A DNA stretch of 34,435 nt, taken from NCBI GenBank assembly GCA_020437905.1, contig JAGQVN010000016.1:1-34435 (forward strand), written 5' to 3'. A program made the translations under genes and the position numbers. The DNA comes from Flavobacteriales bacterium (lineage in GTDB: Bacteria > Bacteroidota > Bacteroidia > Flavobacteriales_F > PHOS-HE28). This document shows positions 1 through 7,861 of this stretch, piece after piece; the first letter of the stretch is position 1; each line of letters starts with the position of its first letter. The notes under the pieces are model-generated. The model saw only the letters and a program-made list of their open reading frames with translations. It searched no databases and had not been told where the DNA came from.

Positions 1-558
1 CCCGATGTTGCGTTCCTTCAGCTTGGCCACGATGCTTTGGATGTCCTCCACAGCGATCGGGTCCACACCGGCGAACGGTTCATCAAGCAGGATGAACTTG
101 GGTTCCGTGGCAAGGGCTCGAGCGATCTCGGTACGGCGTCGTTCTCCTCCGCTGAGCACGTCCCCCCGGTTGGTGCGGACATGACCGAGACCGAACTCTT
201 CGATGAGCTCTTCCAGCTTGGCAGCCCGCGATGCACGGTCCAGGTCGGTCATCTCCAGGATCGCGAGGATGTTCTCCTCGACACTGAGCTTCCGGAACAC
301 ACTGGCTTCCTGGGGCAGGTAGCCGATGCCACGCTTGGCCCGCTTGTACATCGGCAGGTCGGTGATCTCCTGGTCCTCCAACAGGATACGGCCCTCGTTC
401 GGTTTGATCAGGCCGACGATCATGTAAAAGGTGGTGGTCTTTCCAGCACCGTTGGGGCCAAGCAATCCGACGATCTCGCCCTGGTGCACCTCCACGCTCA
501 CGCCTCCCACCACGGTGCGCCGCTTGTATCGTTTCACCAGATCCTCTGCCCGTAACAT
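1..558 (-). CDS. lptB: LPS export ABC transporter ATP-binding protein LptB (3' end outside window)
   Basis: This is the cytoplasmic ATPase that powers LptFG extraction of lipopolysaccharide from the inner membrane for transport to the outer membrane. The visible 186 residues contain, in order, Walker A GPNGAGKT (34-41), the Q-loop glutamine Q83 in YLPQEASVF, the ABC signature LSGGERRR (135-142) and Walker [14 protein letters not shown] (155-167). The GGERRR signature and the PFAGVDP stretch are typical of LptB rather than of other ABC ATPases. Family members are about 240 residues, so roughly the last quarter lies beyond the window edge. The ATG at 558 follows the stop of the DUF5686 gene by one base, so the gene is the third of a tatC-DUF5686-lptB operon and is probably translated by coupling. 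Confidence 0.95.
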   Translation of the reverse strand, partial: MLRAEDLVKRYKRRTVVGGVSVEVHQGEIVGLLGPNGAGKTTTFYMIVGLIKPNEGRILLEDQEITDLPMYKRAKRGIGYLPQEASVFRKLSVEENILAILEMTDLDRASRAAKLEELIEEFGLGHVRTNRGDVLSGGERRRTEIARALATEPKFILLDEPFAGVDPIAVEDIQSIVAKLKERNIG

Positions 559-559
559 C

Positions 560-3040
560 TCAGAAATCAAAGTGCAGCTTCAAACGTATGGCGAACAACG
601 CGATGTTGGGGTGATCGGTATATCGCAAGCGCCAAACGCCATCGATGCGAATGACGTTCAGGATGTTCTCCACTCCCGCCGATGCCTCGATAAAGGGCCC
701 GTCGTAGAGGCTGAACATGCCTGGCAGCAGTAAGAGTTCGCTGAGGTGTTTGCGGTCCAGGGACCCAATGACCGCCTTTGCGCCGAGGACCTCGCGCAAC
801 TTGGCCTTCCGTAACAAGGGGATACGGTTGAACAGGAACCCGTCCAAGTGTTGCTCCCAGAATGCCGCGACATAACGATCGCTGAGGAATTCGAAGAAGT
901 TCATCGTGTTGAAGGCGTCGTCGTAGTAATAGAAGGTCTCGTTCCCCGTGTGGAGGATGAGCAAGGGGTATGGAAGCGTTCCCCAAAGCCTGCCAGCCTC
1001 CAGGCGATAGCGCATCCAACCGAGCGCGCCCATCTGAACCCGCTGCTCGATCCTTCCAATGAGCTTGGTGTATGCATATTCACTTCCGAACACGCGGGGT
1101 ATACCCAGACCGAGATAGGCTTCCAGTACCGGAAATCGGGTACCCAGGCTCACACGTCGGAACTCCCCCGAAACGTACTTCTCGCGATATGCGAACCGCG
1201 TTCCGATCCCCAATTCAAAGGACGTGATGCTCTTGACCACTTCGACCAGCTGTTCCTGTTGGGGTTTGAGATAGAGCAAATCTCCGCGTGGGAACAGGTC
1301 GCGATGCAGGAGCAAGACCGTGTTGCTGAAGCCCGTGAACCATTCGCGCTCATACGTGCCTCGGACCTCGTTCACGAGCGTGAGCTTGTTCGCTGGATTG
1401 CGGCGGAACGTGGAGGAAAGGATGTTGTCCGAACGGAACGCGCTCTGGCTCTGCCCAAGTTGTTCGATGTCGTGCCTGAAATACAGTCCGGCAAGTTGTC
1501 GTGGTTCCTTGGTGATGAACGCCTGTCCGCCGATCATTCCCTTGAACTCGCGATCCAAGAAACCATAGCCCAGGTAGCCTTCAAGCTCGATCTGTCGGCT
1601 GAACGAATTGCTGGTCCGAAGACCCATTCGCAGACGGGTCCCTTCGACCGGGTTGAAACTGTAGAACGTGAAATACGGGCCATACTCAAGGTCTCCCCGT
1701 GTGTAATAGCCGGTCACCAGCATGTTCACGATATCCACGAACGTCCTGAACTGAGGCACCTGTTGCACGGAATCGACCATCTGATAGATGCCAGCCTCCT
1801 TCTCGGTCAGCGGGACATGCCGGTGCTCGTTCCAGTATGCCTCCGTTGTGCTGTTCGTGTCCCTGTTCACCACGACCCGTTCCGCCCCTTTGTAATACCG
1901 CTCATCCAGTTCCCGATCGATGATGAAGTCCCGGTATGTCGCGGTCCTTCGGCCATAGAACCCCTGGAAATTCTTCCGGGCCAGGCTCAGGTCCACCACC
2001 AGTTCATCGCGTGTGAGCATCCACACCTCGTGCTCCACCTGGTCGTACTCCTGGTCGACCCAGAACCCTTGGACATAATTGAGGTTCGCTCCCTTGGCGA
2101 TCCCCGCAGTGATATGTCGGACCGCATAGGACGTATCCGCGATCCACATGCTTCCGGTGAAAACGAGTTCCTGCTCACGCCTGGGTCGGAACTCCATGCG
2201 GTAGCACCACTTGTTACCGATCCATGTGCTGTCCGTCAGGTAATACTCGTAGAAATTCCTGCCACCATCGGCGATGGGGCTTACGAAGTTCTTTCCGAAG
2301 ATCACGAGGAAATTGTCGTAGATGTTCACGTTCTGGTACATGTCACCCAGAAGCTGTGAGATGCTCTCATTCTGGATGCCACTGACCTTGGTGCCGCGGA
2401 TGACCTCCTTGTAACTCCGTGGGTTTCGTCTGAAGTAGATGTCCGAAAGGGTCTCTGTGATGAAGATCGGCAGGGAGGGCTTGGCATCGGAGCTGTCGAT
2501 ATTGTCGAACACGAAATCGAACGCGCGGAACAGCTTTCTCTCCGTGAATTTCTTCGAGAGGTTGTTCAGGTCGAACTCCACTTTGTTATAGGCATCGTAC
2601 GCATAACTGGCCAACTTCTCCCGGTTGTTGGCGGGTTTGTTCGCGATCACCCTGTCCAGTATGATGAAGGCCGGGTTCCTTTCCTCCGGTGTGATGATGA
2701 CCTCCTGCAATTGGGAAACGCTCGGCTCCAATCCGATCGCAACGACCTGTTCCTTGTCCTTGATGATCTTGATCGTCGCAGGCAGGTAACCGATGAAGGA
2801 AGCGCGGATCGAATCGGTCGCGTAAAAGGTCTCCAACATGAACCGCCCATCGATGTCCGACGTGGTCCCGATACGACTGTTGACGAACGCAATGTTCACG
2901 AAGGGAAGCGGCTCTCCGCTCTTCGCATCGGAGACCGTGCCCGTGATTCTCGTGGTCTGTGCCATGGAACTGGCACACAGCACAAGCATCAGGAGGGTAT
3001 TGATGAAGGGGAGGGGACGTGTAAGGGGCAACACGATCAA
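560..3040 (-). CDS. DUF5686 / carboxypeptidase-regulatory-like outer-membrane protein
   Basis: The predicted 826-residue protein has a signal peptide ending ...CASSMA with Gln at +1, then a carboxypeptidase-regulatory-like (Ig-type) domain at about residues 30-115 ([29 protein letters not shown]). The rest is a long beta-rich DUF5686 region of the kind found in Bacteroidota outer-membrane barrels, and it ends in a phenylalanine (KLHFDF), as expected for a BAM-inserted barrel. Its function is not established; by family it is an integral outer-membrane protein. The start taken here is a TTG at 3040 that overlaps the tatC stop (TTGA). A GTG two codons later is possible, and an internal ATG 17 codons in would remove the charged n-region of the signal peptide. 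lptB follows after one base. Confidence 0.85.
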   Translation of the reverse strand: MIVLPLTRPLPFINTLLMLVLCASSMAQTTRITGTVSDAKSGEPLPFVNIAFVNSRIGTTSDIDGRFMLETFYATDSIRASFIGYLPATIKIIKDKEQVVAIGLEPSVSQLQEVIITPEERNPAFIILDRVIANKPANNREKLASYAYDAYNKVEFDLNNLSKKFTERKLFRAFDFVFDNIDSSDAKPSLPIFITETLSDIYFRRNPRSYKEVIRGTKVSGIQNESISQLLGDMYQNVNIYDNFLVIFGKNFVSPIADGGRNFYEYYLTDSTWIGNKWCYRMEFRPRREQELVFTGSMWIADTSYAVRHITAGIAKGANLNYVQGFWVDQEYDQVEHEVWMLTRDELVVDLSLARKNFQGFYGRRTATYRDFIIDRELDERYYKGAERVVVNRDTNSTTEAYWNEHRHVPLTEKEAGIYQMVDSVQQVPQFRTFVDIVNMLVTGYYTRGDLEYGPYFTFYSFNPVEGTRLRMGLRTSNSFSRQIELEGYLGYGFLDREFKGMIGGQAFITKEPRQLAGLYFRHDIEQLGQSQSAFRSDNILSSTFRRNPANKLTLVNEVRGTYEREWFTGFSNTVLLLHRDLFPRGDLLYLKPQQEQLVEVVKSITSFELGIGTRFAYREKYVSGEFRRVSLGTRFPVLEAYLGLGIPRVFGSEYAYTKLIGRIEQRVQMGALGWMRYRLEAGRLWGTLPYPLLILHTGNETFYYYDDAFNTMNFFEFLSDRYVAAFWEQHLDGFLFNRIPLLRKAKLREVLGAKAVIGSLDRKHLSELLLLPGMFSLYDGPFIEASAGVENILNVIRIDGVWRLRYTDHPNIALFAIRLKLHFDF

Positions 3041-3891
3041 CGCCCTTGGATGCTGTCCGCACCATCCACTTCAGCAGAACGCTTCCTCTCCACTCGGGAA
3101 GCCAGGATAATGCTGGCTTCGTACAGCATGATGAGCGGCCCGGAGACCAACAGCTGGCTGGTGATGTCAGGAGGTGTGATGATGGCTGCGATGACCATGA
3201 TGCCCACGATCGCATGCCTTCGATATTCACGCAAGAGGGAAGCACCCAACAGCCCCAGGCGGGCCAACAGCACCACCACCAGGGGAAGCTGGAACATGAT
3301 CCCTGTCCAGAGGGGGATAGAGGTGACCGTGGAGATGTAGCTGTCCAGGGAGATGGAGTTCTGGACAGCATCGCTGACCCGGTACCCCCCCAGGAACTGG
3401 ATGCTCATGGGAGCCATGACGAAGTAGCCGAACGCGTTCCCCAGAAGAAAGAGCAACGACGCGAAGATGCCTCCCGTTCTTGCCGAGGAACGCTCCTTGT
3501 CCGTAAGTCCGGGGGCTACGAAGCGCCATAGTTCGTAGAACACATAAGGCGAGGCCAACAGGAGCCCGGCAAAGAAGGAGACCTTCAAATGCGTAAGGAA
3601 CTGACCGCTCATGGTGATGTTCTGAAGATCGAAACCAAGGTCCTTGAAACACAGGGAATCCCCCAATCCGAGCGCATCCGAGAGCCGGCAGAGGAGCACG
3701 TATGTAATGAAACCGGGGTCCCTTGGGGCCAGCACGATCCTGTCAAAGACGATGTCCTTGGCGATGAAGGCCAGGACCATTCCACCGACAATGGCCACGG
3801 AAGACCTGACCAAGGTCCATCGCAGTTCCTCGAGATGCTCCAGGAAGGTCAGCTCCTTGCCGCCACGGGATCGAGCCCCCTCATCACCCAT
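3037..3891 (-). CDS. tatC: Sec-independent protein translocase TatC
   Basis: TatC is the multi-spanning inner-membrane receptor that binds twin-arginine signal peptides and forms the core of the Tat export machine. The 284-residue product has the N-terminal FLEHLEELR motif (16-24), the loop motif SPYVFYELWRFVAPGLTDKER (114-134) and the C-terminal region RRHAIVGIMVIAAIITPPD (224-242), with hydrophobic segments between, matching the family along its length. The ATG at 3891 is chosen over an upstream in-frame start at 4011 because the family begins just before FLEHLEELR and because a Bacteroidota -7 box lies only 6 bases upstream. Where most TatC proteins have a Glu in the FELP motif of the fifth membrane segment (E. 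coli E170), this one has Gln (Q201, FQLP). It is the first gene of an operon with the DUF5686 gene (4-base overlap) and lptB. Confidence 0.95.
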   Translation of the reverse strand: MGDEGARSRGGKELTFLEHLEELRWTLVRSSVAIVGGMVLAFIAKDIVFDRIVLAPRDPGFITYVLLCRLSDALGLGDSLCFKDLGFDLQNITMSGQFLTHLKVSFFAGLLLASPYVFYELWRFVAPGLTDKERSSARTGGIFASLLFLLGNAFGYFVMAPMSIQFLGGYRVSDAVQNSISLDSYISTVTSIPLWTGIMFQLPLVVVLLARLGLLGASLLREYRRHAIVGIMVIAAIITPPDITSQLLVSGPLIMLYEASIILASRVERKRSAEVDGADSIQGR

Positions 3892-3897
3892 GGGTGC

Positions 3898-3905
3898 CAA
3901 AGATA
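3898..3905 (-). promoter_or_regulatory. Bacteroidota -7 promoter box upstream of tatC
   Basis: The minus strand reads TATCTTTG, an exact match to the Bacteroidota sigma-factor -7 consensus TAnnTTTG. The tatC ATG begins 6 bases after its last G, so a transcript would start at or next to the start codon and be leaderless or nearly so. I see no clear TTG -33 element at the expected spacing. Confidence 0.6.
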
Positions 3906-3963
3906 GATTGGGCCGCTCATCGGGGGCAGTGCTCCCGGGCCATGGCCTGGGTCCACCCGGTAT

Positions 3964-3981
3964 ACCGATCCCGGTATCGGT
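3964..3981. repeat. Short inverted repeat in the tatC-recQ divergent region
   Basis: ACCGAT, six bases, then ATCGGT form a perfect 6-bp inverted repeat. It overlaps a direct repeat of CCCGGTAT at 3956-3963 and 3970-3977 (14-base period, hence one face of the helix plus a little). It lies between divergent tatC and recQ, about 100 bases before the recQ start. It could be an operator, but elements this short also occur by chance. Confidence 0.3.
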
Positions 3982-4082
3982 GCGTTCACGATCATTGGCA
4001 TTCAAGGGCACGAGCGAACCATGAATTGCCCTACCTTAGGGAACGTATTGTCGTTCGAACGGATATCGCTCCATTTCCATAC

Positions 4083-6269
4083 ATGATAGCAGTAGATCAG
4101 ACGCCCAAACAGGCGCTAGAGCAGTTCTTCGGTTTCTCGGCCTTTAAAGGTGACCAGGAACCGATCGTCAAGAATGTCCTCGCTGGCAGGAACACGTTCG
4201 TGATCATGCCTACGGGAGGTGGCAAATCGCTGTGCTACCAGCTTCCGGCGCTGATGAGCGCGGGGACGGCCATTGTGGTCTCCCCCCTCATCGCATTGAT
4301 GAAGAACCAGGTGGATGCGCTGCGCAGCTTCAGCACCGAGGATGGGGTGGCGCATTTCCTGAACAGTTCCCTCACCCGGAACGAATCGCTGAAGGTGAAG
4401 CAGGACATCACCGAAGGGCGCACCAAGCTGCTCTACGTCGCACCGGAATCCTTGACGAAGAAGGAGAACATCGAATTCCTGGCGGACATCAATATCAGCT
4501 TCTTCGGCATCGATGAAGCCCATTGCATCAGCGAATGGGGCCACGACTTCCGACCGGAGTATCGTAGGCTGCGGACCATATTCGACGAGATCAAGCGGGT
4601 CCCCGTCATTGCGCTGACGGCCACGGCAACCCAGAAGGTCCAAGAGGATATCCTGAAGAACCTCGACATCCCGGATGCGGATGTGTTCAAGGCTTCGTTC
4701 AACCGGCCCAACCTGTATTACGAAGTGAGGCCGAAGAAGAACGTTGAGAGCGATATCATCCGTTTCGTCAAGCAGCACGAAGGCAAATCCGGGATCATCT
4801 ACTGCCTGAGCCGCAAGAAAGTGGAGGAGATCGCCGAGACCCTGGTGGTGAACGGCATCAAAGCCCTTCCTTATCATGCGGGAATGGATGCCGGCCAGCG
4901 GGCCGATCACCAGGACCAATTCCTGATGGAGAAGGTTGACGTCATCGTGGCGACCATTGCCTTTGGGATGGGGATCGACAAACCGGACGTCCGATTCGTG
5001 ATCCATCACGATATCCCGAAGAGCCTCGAAAGCTATTACCAGGAGACCGGACGCGCCGGACGGGATGATGGCGAAGGCAAGTGCATTGCTTTTTACAGCT
5101 ACAAGGACATTGAGAAGCTCGAGAAATTCCTACAGGGCAAACCCGTCGCCGAACAGGAGATAGGCAAGCAACTGCTCCAGGATACCATGGGCTACGCTGA
5201 GACGAGCATGTGCCGAAGGAAGTTCCTGCTCCACTACTTCGGCGAGGAGTACGACGACTCCAAGTGCACCAACATGTGCGACAACTGCCTGAACCCCAGG
5301 GAGAGCTATGATGGCACCAAGGACCTGAAGCTCGTGCTCACCGCTGTCAAGGAGAGCAAGGAGCGGCATCGGGCCAAGTTCATCTGCCAGTTGCTCGTGG
5401 GCAGCGAGGGCTCGGAGATGAAGACGTACAAGGGTAGCGCCATGAAATGTTACGGGAGCGGCAAGGAGGAGGATGAGCGCTACTGGCTGGCAGTGGTGCG
5501 CCAGACGATCGTGGCCGGCTTCCTGAAGAAGGACATCGAGACCTATGGGATCCTCGGTCTTACCGACCTGGGAAAGAAATTCCTGAAAAAACCATGGGAG
5601 GTCCGATTGGTGAAGGAGCGGGATCACGGGCAGGATGAACCCTCCGCGCTGAACGGTGCCGGTTCCCGTGGAGGTGCTGCAGATGAACAGCTGATGAAGA
5701 TGCTGAAGGAGCTCCGTCAGAAGGAGGCTTCCAAACACAAATTGGCGCCTTATGTGCTGTTCCAGGACCCCTCCCTGGAGGAGATGACCATCCGCTATCC
5801 GGTGGACCTGGAAGAATTGACCCAGATCACCGGTGTGGGAAGCGGAAAGGCCCAGAAGTATGGCAAACCGTTCATCGAGCTCATCGCCCGGTATGTGGAG
5901 GAGAACGACATTGAACGGTCGGAGGATGTGGTCGTCCGTTCAGTGGTGAACAAGAGCGGCCTGAAAGTGCACATCATCCAGAACATCGATCGCAAGCTGC
6001 CGTTGGACTCCATTGCACGCGCCAAGGGATTGACCGTGAACGACCTGCTCACGGAGATCGAGCGCATCGTCATGAGCGGCACTCGTGTGGACATCAGCTA
6101 TCACATCGACGGAGCGCTCGATCCGGAACTTCAAGATGAAGTGATGGACTTCCTGCGTGAAGCGGAGACGGATTCGTTGGATGACCTGGTGGAGGAGTTC
6201 GACGGTGACCTTTCCGAAGAGGATGCCCGCCTGATGCGTATACGCTTCCTGAGCGAAGTGGCCAACTAG
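4083..6269 (+). CDS. recQ: ATP-dependent DNA helicase RecQ
   Basis: This is a 3'-5' DNA helicase for recombination and replication-fork repair. The 728-residue product has Walker A MPTGGGKS (42-49), DEAH (144-147), ALTATAT (177-183), motif VI QETGRAGRD (320-328) and the RecQ zinc site with Cys377, Cys395, Cys399 and Cys402. A winged-helix RQC domain follows (about 413-510), then an HRDC domain (about 534-608, ITGVGSGKAQKYG). The last ~110 residues form an extra helical/HTH domain with an acidic tail, common in Bacteroidota RecQ and longer than in E. coli. The ATG at 4083 is chosen because homology begins with TPKQALEQFFGF; the upstream in-frame ATG at 3894 would add 63 residues unlike RecQ and would overlap the tatC start. 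It is transcribed alone, divergently from tatC. Confidence 0.96.
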   Translation: MIAVDQTPKQALEQFFGFSAFKGDQEPIVKNVLAGRNTFVIMPTGGGKSLCYQLPALMSAGTAIVVSPLIALMKNQVDALRSFSTEDGVAHFLNSSLTRNESLKVKQDITEGRTKLLYVAPESLTKKENIEFLADINISFFGIDEAHCISEWGHDFRPEYRRLRTIFDEIKRVPVIALTATATQKVQEDILKNLDIPDADVFKASFNRPNLYYEVRPKKNVESDIIRFVKQHEGKSGIIYCLSRKKVEEIAETLVVNGIKALPYHAGMDAGQRADHQDQFLMEKVDVIVATIAFGMGIDKPDVRFVIHHDIPKSLESYYQETGRAGRDDGEGKCIAFYSYKDIEKLEKFLQGKPVAEQEIGKQLLQDTMGYAETSMCRRKFLLHYFGEEYDDSKCTNMCDNCLNPRESYDGTKDLKLVLTAVKESKERHRAKFICQLLVGSEGSEMKTYKGSAMKCYGSGKEEDERYWLAVVRQTIVAGFLKKDIETYGILGLTDLGKKFLKKPWEVRLVKERDHGQDEPSALNGAGSRGGAADEQLMKMLKELRQKEASKHKLAPYVLFQDPSLEEMTIRYPVDLEELTQITGVGSGKAQKYGKPFIELIARYVEENDIERSEDVVVRSVVNKSGLKVHIIQNIDRKLPLDSIARAKGLTVNDLLTEIERIVMSGTRVDISYHIDGALDPELQDEVMDFLREAETDSLDDLVEEFDGDLSEEDARLMRIRFLSEVAN

Positions 6270-6293
6270 CCGCGAACAGGCCGTCGGTCCTGC

Positions 6294-7493
6294 CTAGCCG
6301 ATCGGAGCACGGTCCCTAGCAAGTTGGTCCAGGACCCAGGACGCCATCAACGCGCTCCCAATGGGCAAGGCATCCTCGTTCACATCAAATGTGGATGTGT
6401 GCAGACCGGATGATGGAACCCCATCGGCTCGGCCGGTGCCCAACCGAACGAGCAAGCCCGGCATGACCTGTGTGTATGCAGCAAAGTCCTCGGCACCCAT
6501 GCGTTGCGGAACATCGAGCACCTGTTCTGGACCGATCAACCGCTCGGCGATGGCACGGAACGAGCCGGTCAGGCTGGGATCGTTCACCAGGACCGGGTAA
6601 CCTTTCCGGATCTCGAACTCAAGCTCCGCACCCATCGACGCGACCAAGCCCTTGGCCATTTTCGGCATCAGCCGATGTAGTTCGTTGCGCCAGGTCTCGT
6701 CAAAGGCCCTCAGGGTCCCCTCGATCCGAACCTCCCCGGGTATGACGTTGGTGGCCCCATCGGCCACCACTTTTCCAAAGCTCAGCACGGTCGGTTCACC
6801 GGGCCTGGCGCGTCGCGAGACGACCTGCTGAAGCGCGACGATCAAATGAGCTGCGATCACCACCGGATCGATCAGGAGATGCGGCATCGCCGCGTGGCCT
6901 CCCCTCCCTTTAACGGTGAGGCACAGTTCATCCGCACTGGCCATGAACGGACCTGCATGGAGCCCGACCGTACCACATTCCAGTTCAGGCGTGGCATGCT
7001 GGGCCAGGATGGCCTTGGGTGCCGGGTCGGACAATGCTCCCTGCTCGATCAACAGGGAAGCTCCACCAGGGAGCTTCTCCTCTCCGGGCTGGAACACGAG
7101 CAATACCGAACCGGCGATCTGCTGCACCCGTTCCTTCAACAGCACGCCAGCCCCGAGCACCATGGCCATGTGTGCATCATGCCCACAGGCATGCATGACA
7201 CCCTTGTTGGTGCTGCCATATGGACGACCTTCCACCTCTTCGATGGGCAACGCATCCATGTCCGCCCTCAGTGCCACACGATCCCCGTCGCTCCCCCCTC
7301 GCATCAAGGCGATCACTCCGGTACCGGCAACCCCCGTGCGTACCTCCCATCCCTGTTCCCTGCAGATGGAGGCGATGAAAGCTGATGTGCCGTATTCCTC
7401 GAACGACAGCTCAGGATGCTGATGGAACCAGCGCCTCCAAGCTACAAGCTGCTCCCGAAGACCGCCCGCCTGACTTAACAGATCCTTGGTCAT
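6294..7493 (-). CDS. M20 family amidohydrolase / metallopeptidase
   Basis: The 399-residue protein belongs to the M20 aminoacylase/hippurate-hydrolase group, cytosolic di-metal enzymes that cleave N-acyl amino acids or related amides. Metal-binding motifs are visible: RADMDALPI (76-84), HACGHDAHM (101-109; Cys103 and His105 typical ligands), PGEE (136-139), and near the end MGAEDFA and a His in GLHTSTFDVNEDAL. Residues about 175-290 form the lid/dimerisation domain (KGRGGHAAMPH). The substrate cannot be told from the sequence. The ATG at 7493 overlaps the stop of the upstream TSUP gene (ATGA), so the two are probably translationally coupled; the longer frame upstream reads through the TSUP gene and has no family similarity. 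It converges on recQ with a 24-base gap and no clear terminator. Confidence 0.93.
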   Translation of the reverse strand: MTKDLLSQAGGLREQLVAWRRWFHQHPELSFEEYGTSAFIASICREQGWEVRTGVAGTGVIALMRGGSDGDRVALRADMDALPIEEVEGRPYGSTNKGVMHACGHDAHMAMVLGAGVLLKERVQQIAGSVLLVFQPGEEKLPGGASLLIEQGALSDPAPKAILAQHATPELECGTVGLHAGPFMASADELCLTVKGRGGHAAMPHLLIDPVVIAAHLIVALQQVVSRRARPGEPTVLSFGKVVADGATNVIPGEVRIEGTLRAFDETWRNELHRLMPKMAKGLVASMGAELEFEIRKGYPVLVNDPSLTGSFRAIAERLIGPEQVLDVPQRMGAEDFAAYTQVMPGLLVRLGTGRADGVPSSGLHTSTFDVNEDALPIGSALMASWVLDQLARDRAPIG

Positions 7494-7858
7494 TTGGATA
7501 GCATCAACTTGAGGGCGCCCAGCAGCATGATGGCCCCAAATACCCTGCGGACAGCCACCTCCGGCAGCTGCAGCGACCACTTGCTACCAAGGTAACCTCC
7601 AGCAACAAACGCGAGCGCGATGATGAGAGCAGCTTGCACATCGACATGGCCAGAGCGGTAGTAGTTCATGACCGCCAGGATGCCCACTGGAAGCAACAGG
7701 ACCACCAAGCTGGTTCCCTGGGCTTCATGCTGGCCGAGTCCCATGATGTAGACCAGGGCCGGTACGATGATGAGGCCCCCACCAACACCCACGAACCCGC
7801 TCAGGATTCCGGCAAGCAGTCCAATGGCCACCAAAAGGAAAACGGTCGTCACGGACAT
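7490..7858 (-). CDS. TSUP (TauE/SafE) family membrane protein, half-size
   Basis: The 122-residue product is hydrophobic, with about four membrane segments and the TSUP signature GFVGVGGGLIIVPAL near residue 21. A second conserved stretch, QGTSLVVLLLPVGILAVMNYY, starts near residue 47. TSUP proteins move sulfite, sulfonates or other small organic anions across the inner membrane. Most are about 250 residues with two homologous halves; this one is a single half. It is not a broken gene: it is bounded by the upstream stop 3 bases before its ATG and by the downstream ATG overlapping its stop. Half-size members are known and would work as dimers. The substrate is unknown; the M20 amidohydrolase partner might release or use it (inference). 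Confidence 0.85.
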   Translation of the reverse strand: MSVTTVFLLVAIGLLAGILSGFVGVGGGLIIVPALVYIMGLGQHEAQGTSLVVLLLPVGILAVMNYYRSGHVDVQAALIIALAFVAGGYLGSKWSLQLPEVAVRRVFGAIMLLGALKLMLSK

Positions 7859-7861
7859 GGG

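Noticed and set aside
848-2359. Long open frame (503 codons) on the plus strand
   Set aside because: It lies wholly opposite the DUF5686 gene, gives a His/Val/Leu-rich composition with no recognisable motif, and has no promoter or start context. It is an antisense shadow of a high-G+C gene.
3894-4082. 63-residue N-terminal extension of RecQ from the ATG at 3894
   Set aside because: The extension is unlike any RecQ and overlaps the tatC promoter and start; the ATG at 4083 matches the family.
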